Shown here in pieces: positions 1 to 9,319 of a stretch of DNA of 18,336 bases. The position numbers and the translations under genes are program-made. The notes beneath the pieces were generated by a model. The model did not search any database. It was not told the origin of the DNA and was given only the letters and a program-made list of their open reading frames with translations. The stretch's first letter is position 1, and each line of letters opens with the position of its first letter. The stretch spans positions 1-18,336 of the forward strand of contig DHIR01000103.1 in assembly GCA_002403905.1 (NCBI GenBank), given 5' to 3'. This DNA comes from Mucilaginibacter sp. UBA4741. GTDB taxonomy: Bacteria; Bacteroidota; Bacteroidia; Sphingobacteriales; Sphingobacteriaceae.

Positions 1-2247
1 AACAAATCGCTGCAAAGCAAAAAAATGTCTCGTCATATCCAGTTTGAAACCGGTATGAGCCTGACAGGTACTAACGCCGATGTGCGTGTACCATTAAAAC
101 CATCAGAAGAAGGTGTTGCTTTAATTAACTTATATAATGCTATTACCGGCAATACTTTACCAGGCAGCAAAAAATTAGCAGATAACACTGCTAATAATGC
201 TATTGCGATTGTTGCTAAAGAATTACAGGCAGCCAAAGGTAAAGCATTGGTTGTAGCCGGATCAAACGATGTTGCTACGCAAGTATTGGTTAACGCCATT
301 AATGCCGCATTAGGAAGCTACGGTACTACTATCGATCTGGATAATAATTCAAATCAATATAAAGGAAATGACGCTGATTTAGTTGAGTTTATAAACGAAG
401 CTAAAAGGGGTGAAGTTGCCGCGGTATTGTTCCTGAATGCTAATCCCGTTTATGATTACTGTAACGTAAAAGATTTAACAGACGCGCTTGCTAAAGTGCC
501 TTTAAAGTTAACTTTTGCTGCCAGCATGGACGAAACAGCTGCTGTAAGTACAGTAGTTGCGCCTAACCACCATTACTTGGAGTCATGGGGTGATGATAGC
601 GCCATTGCAGGTTACTATACGGTAGTACAACCAACTATTAACCCGGTATATAACACCCGCCAGGCCGAAGAGAGTTTATTGATCTGGAGCAACAACGCGG
701 TAAAAAGCTACTATACTTATGTTAGAAATAACTGGGATAAGAGCTTTTTAGCACTAGGCGGATTATCTGGCCAAAAAGGTTGGGAAACTGTATTGCAAAC
801 AGGTTTTGTTAAAGTTGCCGACAAACCAGCCGGTGCTTATACCTTCAGCCGCGATTTGAATGCAGTTGCACAAACCATTTTATCACAAAGCGCGCAGTTA
901 GTGGCATCTGGCGATAAAGCATACGAATTACATTTATACCAAAATATTGCCATCCGTGATGGTAAACATGCAAATAACCCGTGGTTACAAGAGTTGCCAG
1001 ATCCGGTATCAAAAGTTACCTGGGATAACTTTGCAGCCATGTCTATTACCGACCTTAAAGCTTTAGGCTTACAGGAAGGCGATGTGATTACTATTGATGC
1101 AAACGGTACTTCAATTGCTTTACCGGTATTATTACAACCGGGCCAGGCAGAAGGTACTATATCAGTAGCAGTAGGTTACGGTCGTGTAAAAGGCGGTGCG
1201 GTAATTGAATCTGGTATTGGTAAAAATGCTTATCCGCTGCATAGTTTCCGTAACGGTACTTTGCAAACTACAGCTGTTGCTAAAATATCTGTTACCGGCG
1301 ATCAAATCATCCTTGCTCAAACACAAACGCACCATACTTACGAGGGACGTAGTATTATCCGTGAAGCTTCATTTACAGAATATAAAAAGAATCCTTACAA
1401 AAACAGTGGCAAGGATGGTGAGCATAAAGACTACAAGAGTTTGTGGACAGAATATGACCGCCCTGCTTATAACTGGGTAATGGCAATTGACCTGAACGCT
1501 TGTACCGGCTGCGGTGCTTGTGTGGTTGCTTGTAATGCCGAAAATAATGTACCTGTTGTTGGTCGTGACGAGGTTCGCCGCCGCCGCGAAATGCACTGGA
1601 TACGTATTGACCGCTATTACAGCTTTAACGAAGAAGGAAAAAGTATTACCGAGGAGCATGAAATTGACAAACTGAAAAACCTGAACAATGTATCGGTTGT
1701 ACACCAGCCAATGCTTTGCCAGCACTGCGATCACGCACCTTGCGAAACTGTTTGCCCGGTATTAGCTACCGTTCACTCATCCGAAGGGTTAAACCACATG
1801 GCTTATAACCGTTGTGTAGGTACACGTTATTGCGCTAACAACTGTCCGTTTAAAGTACGCCGTTTCAACTGGTTCAACTATTGGAACGACTCTCGTTTCG
1901 AGAACTATCTTGCAGAGCAACATACACAATTAGTATTAAACCCTGATGTAACTACACGTTTCCGTGGTGTTATGGAAAAATGCTCAATGTGTATACAACG
2001 TATACAAGCCGGTAAATTACAAGCTAAAATGGAAAAACGCCCTGTTAAGGATGGCGACATTAAAGTAGCTTGTCAACAAACCTGCCCTGCAAACGCGATA
2101 GTGTTTGGTAACGGTAACGATCCAAACTCTGAAGTATCAAAAGCATTGCGTAGCGAAAGAACCTACTACGTATTAGAAGAACTAAACGTACAACCGGGTA
2201 TTGGTTACCAGGTTAAGGTTAGAAACACAACTGAATTAGAAGCTTAA
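1..2247 (+). CDS. actB: Alternative Complex III subunit ActB (3' part; 5' end outside window)
   Basis: The frame is open to the left edge, so this is the C-terminal 748 residues of a protein that is about 1000 residues in the family. The first part resembles a molybdopterin-oxidoreductase fold; family knowledge is that ActB carries no molybdenum cofactor. The last third is a ferredoxin-like domain with four Cys groups: CxxCxxCxxxC (Cys codons at 1501, 1510, 1519, 1531), CxxCx4CxxxC (1717, 1726, 1741, 1753), a three-Cys group (1813, 1831, 1843) and a split CxxC...CxxxC group (1981, 1990, 2071, 2083). In the third group Thr (codon 1822) sits where a fourth Cys would be, which fits the known one [3Fe-4S] plus three [4Fe-4S] content. 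The protein should be periplasmic and pass electrons from the quinol-oxidising membrane subunit to the complex's cytochromes. The export signal would lie outside the window. actC follows after 19 bases. Confidence 0.95.
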   Translation, partial: NKSLQSKKMSRHIQFETGMSLTGTNADVRVPLKPSEEGVALINLYNAITGNTLPGSKKLADNTANNAIAIVAKELQAAKGKALVVAGSNDVATQVLVNAINAALGSYGTTIDLDNNSNQYKGNDADLVEFINEAKRGEVAAVLFLNANPVYDYCNVKDLTDALAKVPLKLTFAASMDETAAVSTVVAPNHHYLESWGDDSAIAGYYTVVQPTINPVYNTRQAEESLLIWSNNAVKSYYTYVRNNWDKSFLALGGLSGQKGWETVLQTGFVKVADKPAGAYTFSRDLNAVAQTILSQSAQLVASGDKAYELHLYQNIAIRDGKHANNPWLQELPDPVSKVTWDNFAAMSITDLKALGLQEGDVITIDANGTSIALPVLLQPGQAEGTISVAVGYGRVKGGAVIESGIGKNAYPLHSFRNGTLQTTAVAKISVTGDQIILAQTQTHHTYEGRSIIREASFTEYKKNPYKNSGKDGEHKDYKSLWTEYDRPAYNWVMAIDLNACTGCGACVVACNAENNVPVVGRDEVRRRREMHWIRIDRYYSFNEEGKSITEEHEIDKLKNLNNVSVVHQPMLCQHCDHAPCETVCPVLATVHSSEGLNHMAYNRCVGTRYCANNCPFKVRRFNWFNYWNDSRFENYLAEQHTQLVLNPDVTTRFRGVMEKCSMCIQRIQAGKLQAKMEKRPVKDGDIKVACQQTCPANAIVFGNGNDPNSEVSKALRSERTYYVLEELNVQPGIGYQVKVRNTTELEA

Positions 2248-2266
2248 TTTTTACAATAGCTATAAT

Positions 2267-3739
2267 ATGGCATCTCATAAAGAATCAATAATAAGGGAAC
2301 CGCTAATTACGGGTAAGAACATAACCTATGCCCAAATTACCGATGATGTTTTGTCCCCTGTTGAAAATAAACCTAACAAGGCTTGGTGGATAGGCTTTAC
2401 TGTTGCATCATTAGGCGCGTTGCTTTGGGTGTTTGCAGTAAGCTGGACATTTTGGTACGGTATAGGTGCTTGGGGTTTAAACAAAACAGTAGGTTGGGCC
2501 TGGGATATCACCGGTTTCGTATGGTGGGTAGGTATTGGTCACGCCGGTACTTTAATCTCGGCAGTATTATTACTGTTCCGTCAAAAATGGCGTAACTCCA
2601 TTAACCGCTCTGCCGAAGCGATGACCATCTTCGCGGTAATTTGCGCGGCAACTTACGTAGTATCACACATGGGCCGCCCATGGATGGCATTATATTGCTT
2701 ACCATTGCCTAACCAATACGGATCACTTTGGGTTAACTTTAACTCGCCGCTGATCTGGGACGTATTTGCAATCTCTACCTATTTCTCGGTGTCATTAGTA
2801 TTCTGGTACACAGGTTTATTGCCTGATATAGCTACTATCCGTGACCGTGGAACAGGTTGGTACCGCCGTATATATTCTATACTTTCTTTTGGATGGACAG
2901 GATCAGTAAAAACATGGCAGCGTTTTGAAACCGTGTCATTAATATTGGCCGGTATATCAACACCGCTGGTACTTTCGGTTCACACCATTGTATCAATGGA
3001 CTTTGCAACTTCGTTAGAGCCGGGATGGCACACTACCATCTTCCCTCCATACTTCGTTGCGGGTGCTATCTTCTCTGGTTTCGCCATGGTGCAAACACTA
3101 TTGTTAGTTACCCGTAAGGTTTTAGGCCTGGAGAATTATATTACCATGTTCCACATCGAATCAATGAACAAGATTATCCTTGTAACAGGTTCGGTAGTAG
3201 GTGTGGCTTATATTACAGAGTTCTTCATCGCTTACTACTCTGGTGGCGAGTATGAGCAGTATACTTTCTTAAACAGGTTTATCGGGCCATACTGGTGGGC
3301 CGGCTGTATGATGTACGGCTGTAACGTATTAATGACCCAGGTAATGTGGTTTAAAAGGGTACGTACCAATATCGCCATGTCATGGGTGTTATCTATCGTC
3401 GTAAATATCGGTATGTGGTTTGAGCGTTTTGTTATTATCGTAACCTCATTACACCGCGATTATATTCCATCAAGTTGGGCTATGTTTTATCCAACCTGGA
3501 TAGATGTATCCGTGTTCATCGGATCAATTGGCGTATTCTTTACTTTATTCCTGTTGTTTATCCGTGTATTACCTTCAATAGCAATGGCCGAGGTTAAATT
3601 GTTATTGAAAGAACAAAGCGAACAAGCTAAGAAGGAACAAATTAAAGCAGGTCATCTTGACCCTGATCAAGTAGATTTCTACAAAAACTCATTAAAGAAA
3701 TTTGATAGTGTTGATGTATCAGCATATGAAAACGTATAA
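2267..3739 (+). CDS. actC: Alternative Complex III membrane subunit ActC (NrfD/PsrC family)
   Basis: A 490-residue polytopic protein of the NrfD/polysulfide-reductase membrane-anchor family. About ten hydrophobic segments are visible, from roughly residues 40-65 to 415-440. They follow a polar N-terminus and are followed by a charged cytoplasmic tail. In Alternative Complex III, ActC anchors ActB and is a proposed quinol-oxidation and proton-conduction subunit. A His (residue 134, in SHMGRP) and an Asp (residue 165, in IWDVF) lie in the helical region where I expect quinol-site residues; that assignment is inference. The ATG start is 19 bases after actB, and actD begins three bases after the stop, so co-transcription is very likely. 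Length and order match ACIII operons of Bacteroidota. Confidence 0.95.
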   Translation: MASHKESIIREPLITGKNITYAQITDDVLSPVENKPNKAWWIGFTVASLGALLWVFAVSWTFWYGIGAWGLNKTVGWAWDITGFVWWVGIGHAGTLISAVLLLFRQKWRNSINRSAEAMTIFAVICAATYVVSHMGRPWMALYCLPLPNQYGSLWVNFNSPLIWDVFAISTYFSVSLVFWYTGLLPDIATIRDRGTGWYRRIYSILSFGWTGSVKTWQRFETVSLILAGISTPLVLSVHTIVSMDFATSLEPGWHTTIFPPYFVAGAIFSGFAMVQTLLLVTRKVLGLENYITMFHIESMNKIILVTGSVVGVAYITEFFIAYYSGGEYEQYTFLNRFIGPYWWAGCMMYGCNVLMTQVMWFKRVRTNIAMSWVLSIVVNIGMWFERFVIIVTSLHRDYIPSSWAMFYPTWIDVSVFIGSIGVFFTLFLLFIRVLPSIAMAEVKLLLKEQSEQAKKEQIKAGHLDPDQVDFYKNSLKKFDSVDVSAYENV

Positions 3740-3742
3740 ACT

Positions 3743-4279
3743 ATGAGCAGCACCAAATATATATTAGGCCTTTTTGACGATCCGGATGAAATGATGCACG
3801 GTATCGACAAACTACAGAAAAATAGTATCCCTATTTATGATGTATACACACCTATGCCTATTCACGGCATTGAGGCAAAACTAGGTATTAAAGATTCACG
3901 TTTAGGTTATGCAGCATTTATGTTTGGCTGTTTAGGAGGTACAACTATATTATCTTTAGTGTACTATTTCTTAGGCTATGACTGGCCAATGAACATAGGC
4001 GGTAAAATCCACTTTGCTTTACCGGATTATATCCCGGTTACGTTTGAGTGGTCTGTATTGTTCGCATCGTTTGGTATGGCCTTTACATTTTTTTACGCTA
4101 CGCACCTTTTCCCGGGCCGTGCGCCACGGGTAATGGACCTGAGAGCAACTAATGATAGGTTTGTTATAGCTATTGATGCTAAAGGAAACACGCCACATGA
4201 GGATATTACTAATTTGCTGAAAGAAGCAGGAGCAGTTGAAATTAAGCATAACGACAGAAAATATGTTAGCTATGAATAA
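3743..4279 (+). CDS. actD: Alternative Complex III subunit ActD (DUF3341)
   Basis: A 178-residue protein of the DUF3341/ActD family. It has a soluble N-terminal alpha/beta part starting SSTKYILGLFDDPDEM, two transmembrane helices near residues 56-78 and 92-118 separated by a short loop, and a soluble C-terminal tail. In ACIII structures ActD is a peripheral or structural membrane subunit with no cofactor; I see no Cys-rich or heme motif here. The start lies three bases after actC, and the 3' end overlaps the start of actE, as expected for translational coupling inside the act operon. Confidence 0.93.
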   Translation: MSSTKYILGLFDDPDEMMHGIDKLQKNSIPIYDVYTPMPIHGIEAKLGIKDSRLGYAAFMFGCLGGTTILSLVYYFLGYDWPMNIGGKIHFALPDYIPVTFEWSVLFASFGMAFTFFYATHLFPGRAPRVMDLRATNDRFVIAIDAKGNTPHEDITNLLKEAGAVEIKHNDRKYVSYE

Positions 4280-4847
4280 GTTTAGAATATTGGGTATTGC
4301 GGTTGTTACCGTTGCTGCATCGATAGTTACTACATCGTGCAATGATAAGAGAAGCACCGGATGGGAATTTGCCCCCAATATGTATGAAAAGATCGCTTTT
4401 GATCCGGATCAAAAAAATCCAAATTTTAAAGATGGTAAAACAGCACAGGTACCACCGGCAGGTACTACACCGATAGGTTTTACAAGGTTTGATTATCCAA
4501 AAACTACCGAGGGTTATAACCAGGCAAGTATTGAGGTTAAAAGCATATTATTTAATACTTCAAAAAATATTGAAGATGGTAAAGCTTTGTTCATGACCTT
4601 TTGCTCGCCATGCCATGGCACTACAGGACAAGGTGACGGTACAGTTATAGCACACGGTTTCCCGCCGCCGCCATCATACTCAAAAGGGCAATCATCACGT
4701 GGTGGTGCAATGAAAGATTTAACCGATGGTAAAATATATCATACAATTACTTACGGCCTGAATGCTATGGGATCATACGCATCGCAGTTAAGCCCTGAGG
4801 AGCGCTGGAAGGTAGTAATGTATGTTCACCATTTACAAACTTTATAA
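4272..4847 (+). CDS. actE: Alternative Complex III subunit ActE, monoheme cytochrome c lipoprotein
   Basis: Predicted 191 residues from the ATG at 4272, overlapping actD by 8 bases. A second ATG at 4263 is in frame, and an in-frame TTG lies further upstream at 4236. The 4272 start gives a classic lipoprotein signal: MNKFR, a hydrophobic run, then VTTSC with the lipidated Cys at residue 23. The mature part has one c-type heme site, CSPCH (Cys111, Cys114, His115), and a likely axial Met166 in NAMGSY, so it is a monoheme class-I-like cytochrome c. In ACIII, ActE relays electrons toward the terminal oxidase on the periplasmic face. The gene is in the canonical position between actD and actF. Confidence 0.93.
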   Translation: MNKFRILGIAVVTVAASIVTTSCNDKRSTGWEFAPNMYEKIAFDPDQKNPNFKDGKTAQVPPAGTTPIGFTRFDYPKTTEGYNQASIEVKSILFNTSKNIEDGKALFMTFCSPCHGTTGQGDGTVIAHGFPPPPSYSKGQSSRGGAMKDLTDGKIYHTITYGLNAMGSYASQLSPEERWKVVMYVHHLQTL

Positions 4848-4859
4848 GAATTGAATTTA

Positions 4860-6131
4860 ATGGAAACTCATAATAGTTTTAACGAACAATTTGAATTTAG
4901 CGGTAAGGCAAAAACCTACAGCCTGATAGCTATTGCTATAGGTGTTTTAGCTATAGCACTCGGATTTATTACCGGGGCTGTTGAACGCACATTTGCAAAC
5001 CTGTTATTAATGGGTTATTACTTTACTTGTGTATGTATAGCCGGCGTATTCTTTTGCGCATTGCAATATGCCGCACAAGCCGGATGGTCTGCCTCATTAT
5101 TGCGCGTACCGCAGGCTTTTGCAAAAGTATTACCTTATGCTGCTGTAATATTAATATTGATAATAGGTGCAGGTTTATATTTTACACACCCTATACTTAC
5201 CGAAGAAACCCATCAGCACATAACCGGCCCTTATTTATATAAAGAGTGGGCTGCAAAAGCAATTACAACACCAGGTACTGATGCTTATGATGCGATAATT
5301 AAAGGTAAATCAGGATACTTAAATATTCCGTTTTTCTTTGGACGTTTAGCATTTTACTTAATTGCTTATAGTATATTAGGGTTATTACTGGTAAAATACT
5401 CAAATAATGAGGATGAGCTGGGCGGTATGTTTAACTACAAGAGAAGCTTTAACCTGGCTTGTGCCTTCTTAGCCATATTTGGATTTACTGTCCCTTTGTT
5501 TGCTTTTGATGCTATCATGTCATTAGATGCGCACTGGTTCTCTACCATGTTTGGCTGGTATAACTTTGCTGCCTTATGGGTGAGCGGCTTATCGGTTATT
5601 ACTTTAGTACTGATCTACCTTAGGAAACTAGGATACTTTGGCTGGATAACAGCAGATCATTTACATAATATGGGGCAACTAATTTTTGGTTTCTCTATAT
5701 TCTGGACTTATTTATGGTTTGCGCAATTCTTGCTGATCTATTATGCCAACATACCTGAGGAAGCGGCTTACTTCTACAAAAGATGGGAGCCCGAGTTCCA
5801 ACCATGGTTCTGGTTTAATTTAGTAATGAATTTCGTTGCACCATTTTTAATATTGATGTCTCGCGATTCAAAACGGTCTGTAGGCGTATTAAAAACCGCT
5901 TGTATCATTTTAGTATTGGGCCATTGGCTTGATTACTTTATGATGGTTATGCCTGGTACTGTTGGACCTCAGGCCCATTGGTATACCGAAATTGGCTGGA
6001 TAGAGGCAGGAGTGTTTATAGGATTTGCCGGTTTGTTTACCTTCCTGGTATTAGGGGCGTTAAGTAAATTCAAATCGCTTGTGCCAAAAAATCACCCGTT
6101 CTTACAGGAGAGCTTACATCATCACATATAA
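4860..6131 (+). CDS. actF: Alternative Complex III membrane subunit ActF
   Basis: 423 residues from the ATG at 4860 (METHNSF). An in-frame TTG at 4851 would add MNL but is less likely. The protein has about ten hydrophobic segments and is the second NrfD-like membrane subunit of ACIII, paralogous in role to ActC. It often carries the product name 'quinol:cytochrome c oxidoreductase quinone-binding subunit 2'. It probably contributes to the membrane core and the proton path. The start is 12 bases after actE, and coxB follows directly, linking the quinol oxidoreductase to the oxidase as in ACIII-aa3 supercomplex operons. Confidence 0.93.
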   Translation: METHNSFNEQFEFSGKAKTYSLIAIAIGVLAIALGFITGAVERTFANLLLMGYYFTCVCIAGVFFCALQYAAQAGWSASLLRVPQAFAKVLPYAAVILILIIGAGLYFTHPILTEETHQHITGPYLYKEWAAKAITTPGTDAYDAIIKGKSGYLNIPFFFGRLAFYLIAYSILGLLLVKYSNNEDELGGMFNYKRSFNLACAFLAIFGFTVPLFAFDAIMSLDAHWFSTMFGWYNFAALWVSGLSVITLVLIYLRKLGYFGWITADHLHNMGQLIFGFSIFWTYLWFAQFLLIYYANIPEEAAYFYKRWEPEFQPWFWFNLVMNFVAPFLILMSRDSKRSVGVLKTACIILVLGHWLDYFMMVMPGTVGPQAHWYTEIGWIEAGVFIGFAGLFTFLVLGALSKFKSLVPKNHPFLQESLHHHI

Positions 6132-6138
6132 TAATTGT

Positions 6139-6146
6139 TAAATTTG
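6139..6146 (+). promoter_or_regulatory. possible -7 promoter element upstream of coxB
   Basis: TAAATTTG, followed by C, matches the Bacteroidota primary-sigma -7 core TAnnTTTG. It would give a leader of roughly 25-30 bases before the coxB ATG at 6180. No TTG lies at the usual -33 distance, so an internal promoter for the cox genes is only a weak suggestion. Confidence 0.2.
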
Positions 6147-6179
6147 CAACACAACACAGAATACCAAACGACCAATACA

Positions 6180-7403
6180 ATGGCATTCAAACAAATAATA
6201 AACGGCGGAGCCCTCTTGAACACCTTTGAGAACAAACCACCGGTGAAAAATTATAAAAAAGTACTTGCGTTTTTAGCAGTGTTTATGCTTTTGGGCACAA
6301 ACCTATTAATGGCACAAACTACAGCTACTGCCGATGCGGCCAAACCCGGTGTTGACTGGTTAGGCGTAGGGTATTATGTTCTACTTTTCTTTTTGCTGGT
6401 AGTATCAGTAGCTGTTATAGGTAAAATATTAAAGGTGTATGAGCTTAGCCAGCAGATACAAGGTAAAAAAGGTATCCATTGGAACAATGTAATGGGCATA
6501 ATATGCCTGGTATTCCTGGTAGCAGGTATGGTTGGCGCTTATTGGGAATTTACTGTACAAGGCAGTATGTCATTACCTGAAGCGGCATCAAAACACGGTG
6601 TTAAAATAGACGACATGTTTTTAACAACTACTATCATCACCATGATCGTATTTGTTATCACTCAAATATTGCTGTTTGTTTTCTTGTTTAGATACAGGCA
6701 CTCAGACAAACGCAGAGCTTATTTTTTACCTCACAACAATACCATTGAAAAGGTTTGGACAATTATACCGGCTATCGTATTAACGGTACTGGTAATATTT
6801 GGTTTCTTTACCTGGCAGGAAGTAGAAAATAGTGCGCCTGCTAAAAATGATATTAATATCGATGTTACCGGCCACCAGTTTGCATGGGAAATACGCTATG
6901 CAGGCCCAGACGGTGTCTTAGGAAAAAAAGATTTCAGGTTAACAGCCGGAGCCAACAAACTAGGTATTGATTATAAAGATAAAAACAGCATGGACGATTT
7001 ACAGGCCGATACTTTAGTATTGCCGGTAAACAAAACCATCCGCTTAAATATATTTGCACAGGACGTAATACATAGTGTTTATATGCCGCACTTTAGGGTA
7101 CAGCAAAACGCGGTACCTGGTTTGCCAACCTTTTTCAAATTTACGCCTACTATTACCACTGAAGAAATGCGTAGAAAAGTAGAGGACCCTAAATTTGAGT
7201 ACTTGCTGTATTGCAATAAAATATGCGGAAGTACCCACTACAACATGCAAAAAGTTGTACGCGTTGTTACCGAAGGCGAGTACAACCAATGGATAGCCAA
7301 ACAAAAACCTTACTTAACCCCCGCGTTACGTACAGAGTTAAAACTGGCATCAGCAGATCAAAATAAAAGTATTACAAACAATAGGTTAGCGTTAAACAAT
7401 TAA
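6180..7403 (+). CDS. coxB: cytochrome c oxidase subunit II (CuA subunit)
   Basis: 407 residues from the ATG at 6180. An in-frame TTG at 6135 would add 15 residues of poor signal-peptide character. A signal-like hydrophobic segment (about 28-45, ending LLMAQ) is followed by four membrane segments (about 62-82, 103-120, 147-170 and 193-212), two more than in the textbook subunit II. The C-terminal cupredoxin domain holds the binuclear CuA site: His298 (DVIHSVYMP) and the cluster Cys345, Cys349, His353, Met356 in CNKICGSTHYNM. The usual CxExC glutamate, which binds copper through its backbone carbonyl, is Lys347-Ile348 here; I recall CNKICG as common in this phylum. GHQFAWEIRY replaces the Trp-rich entry motif. 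No fused cytochrome c domain is present. The subunit takes electrons from the ACIII cytochromes and passes them to heme a. Confidence 0.95.
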   Translation: MAFKQIINGGALLNTFENKPPVKNYKKVLAFLAVFMLLGTNLLMAQTTATADAAKPGVDWLGVGYYVLLFFLLVVSVAVIGKILKVYELSQQIQGKKGIHWNNVMGIICLVFLVAGMVGAYWEFTVQGSMSLPEAASKHGVKIDDMFLTTTIITMIVFVITQILLFVFLFRYRHSDKRRAYFLPHNNTIEKVWTIIPAIVLTVLVIFGFFTWQEVENSAPAKNDINIDVTGHQFAWEIRYAGPDGVLGKKDFRLTAGANKLGIDYKDKNSMDDLQADTLVLPVNKTIRLNIFAQDVIHSVYMPHFRVQQNAVPGLPTFFKFTPTITTEEMRRKVEDPKFEYLLYCNKICGSTHYNMQKVVRVVTEGEYNQWIAKQKPYLTPALRTELKLASADQNKSITNNRLALNN

Positions 7404-7412
7404 TTAGCGATT

Positions 7413-9296
7413 ATGTCAACATTATCAGTTCACGATCACGGAGTAGCACATCACGAAGAGGGTCACGAGCATCACCACGATACATTCCTTACTAAATACG
7501 TATTTAGCCAGGATCACAAAATGATTGCCAAGCAATTCCTGATAACAGGTATTACTATGGCGGTTATTGCCATGCTATTATCTATATTATTCAGGATCCA
7601 ATTAGCATATCCTGATAAAGCATTCCCTTTATTAGAAACATTATTGGGCCGTTTTGCTCCAGAGGGTCGTTTAGATCCGGAGTTCTATTTGTCATTAGTT
7701 ACCATACACGGTACCATCATGGTATTCTTTGTGCTAACTGCCGGCTTGAGCGGTACCTTCAGTAATTTATTAATACCATTGCAGGTAGGCGCACGTGATA
7801 TGGCTTCGCCATTCATTAACATGTTATCATACTGGTTTTTCTTAACTGCTTGTATTATCATGTTATCATCCTTTTTTATACAAAAAGGCCCTGCAGGGGC
7901 GGGATGGACCATTTATCCGCCACTGTCGGCTTTGCCAACTGCCATGAAAGGTTCAGGCCTGGGTATGACATTATGGTTAATTAGTATGGTTTGCTTCGTA
8001 GCATCATCTTTAATGGGTGGTATTAACTACGTAACTACTGTATTAAACATGCGTACAAAAGGTATGGACCTTTGGAAAATGCCACTTACTATCTGGGCGT
8101 TTTTCTTAACGGCTATATTAGGTGTATTATCATTCCCTGTATTAGTTGCAGGTGTGGTATTGTTGATATTCGACCGTAGTTTTGGTACAAGCTTTTACTT
8201 ATCAGACATTGTTGTTAACGGACAGATTATGCCTTTTGAAGGTGGTAGCCCAATCCTGTTCCAACACTTATTCTGGTTCCTGGGTCACCCGGAAGTATAT
8301 ATCGTAATTATGCCTGCGATGGGTATCTCATCAGAGGTTATGTCGGTAAACTCACGTAAACCAATATTTGGTTACCACGCGATGGTTTACTCATTAATTG
8401 GTATTACTGTATTATCATTTATCGTATGGGGTCACCACATGTTTATTACGGGTATGAACCCGTTCCTGGGCGGTGTGTTCATGATCACTACTTTAATTAT
8501 CGCTGTACCATCGGCAGTAAAAACATTTAACTGGCTGGCTACACTATGGCGCGGTAACATCAGGTTTACACCTGCTATGTTGTTCGCTATAGGTATGGTG
8601 TCTTTCTTTATATCAGGTGGTTTAACCGGTATCTTTTTAGGTAACGCCGCTTTAGATATTAACCTGCATGATACTTACTTTGTTGTTGCCCACTTCCACC
8701 TGGTAATGGGTTCGGCAGCTATATTTGGTATGCTTGCGGGTGTTTATCATTGGTTCCCAAAAATGTTTGGTAGAATGATGGACGAAAAATTAGGCTACCT
8801 GCATTTCTGGTTAACCTTTATTGGTGCTTACCTGGTATTCTTCCCAATGCACTTTATGGGCCTTGATGGTGTACCACGCCGTTACTATGCCTTTACAGAG
8901 TTTGCTTCAATGCAGCGTTGGTTATCAGTAAACATGTTTATTACCTGGGCGGCAATCATGTCGGCATGTGCGCAGGTTGCATTTTTATATAACTTTATAC
9001 ACTCTATTTTCTGGGGTAAAAAAGCAACTCAAAATCCTTGGCAAGCAAATACTTTGGAATGGACAACCCCGGTTGAACGCCTACACGGCAACTGGCCCGG
9101 CGAATTACCAACTGTGTACCGTTGGCCGTATGATTATAGCAAGCCTGGAGCCGAAGAGGATTTTATATCACAGATCACTCCACTTTCACAAACAATGAGC
9201 TCAAACTTACCACACGATTTTGAAGATAATCCTGCAGGTTTAGAAGCACTTAACACGTGGACAAATACACAAAAAGCTAACGAAGAAGTAAAATAA
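7413..9296 (+). CDS. coxA: cytochrome c oxidase subunit I, aa3 type (A1 family)
   Basis: 627 residues, about 12 transmembrane helices. Visible active-site residues are His99 (HGTIM) and His429 as heme a ligands, His427 as heme a3 ligand (AHFHLVMG), His292 with crosslinked Tyr296 (GHPEVY), and His341/His342 (GHHMF) as CuB ligands. Proton-path markers of an A1 enzyme are present: D-channel Asp129 (GARDM), Glu294 inside HPEVY, and K-channel Lys370 (VPSAVK). The N-terminus before helix 1 is unusually His-rich, with eight His in residues 7-22. The gene starts nine bases after coxB and is followed by a heptad-repeat hairpin element rather than directly by the next gene. It catalyses O2 reduction coupled to proton pumping in the inner membrane. 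Confidence 0.97.
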   Translation: MSTLSVHDHGVAHHEEGHEHHHDTFLTKYVFSQDHKMIAKQFLITGITMAVIAMLLSILFRIQLAYPDKAFPLLETLLGRFAPEGRLDPEFYLSLVTIHGTIMVFFVLTAGLSGTFSNLLIPLQVGARDMASPFINMLSYWFFLTACIIMLSSFFIQKGPAGAGWTIYPPLSALPTAMKGSGLGMTLWLISMVCFVASSLMGGINYVTTVLNMRTKGMDLWKMPLTIWAFFLTAILGVLSFPVLVAGVVLLIFDRSFGTSFYLSDIVVNGQIMPFEGGSPILFQHLFWFLGHPEVYIVIMPAMGISSEVMSVNSRKPIFGYHAMVYSLIGITVLSFIVWGHHMFITGMNPFLGGVFMITTLIIAVPSAVKTFNWLATLWRGNIRFTPAMLFAIGMVSFFISGGLTGIFLGNAALDINLHDTYFVVAHFHLVMGSAAIFGMLAGVYHWFPKMFGRMMDEKLGYLHFWLTFIGAYLVFFPMHFMGLDGVPRRYYAFTEFASMQRWLSVNMFITWAAIMSACAQVAFLYNFIHSIFWGKKATQNPWQANTLEWTTPVERLHGNWPGELPTVYRWPYDYSKPGAEEDFISQITPLSQTMSSNLPHDFEDNPAGLEALNTWTNTQKANEEVK

Positions 9297-9319
9297 TATA
9301 ACTTTACCGATCTGATCTT

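Noticed and set aside
25..27. ATG at 25 as the real actB start
   Set aside because: The frame is open upstream to base 1, no signal sequence follows this Met, and the protein would be about 250 residues too short for ActB.
33..299. Antisense open frame over actB
   Set aside because: It lies fully inside the well-supported actB frame and has no recognisable domain. Similar antisense and shifted frames over other genes (for example 837-1040, 1369-1734, 4019-4378, 12154-12606, 16131-16463) are rejected for the same reason.
4236..4271. Upstream TTG (4236) or ATG (4263) start for actE
   Set aside because: The 4236 start would add polar residues in front of the lipoprotein signal and overlap actD by 44 bases. 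4263 is possible, but 4272 gives the cleanest n-region.
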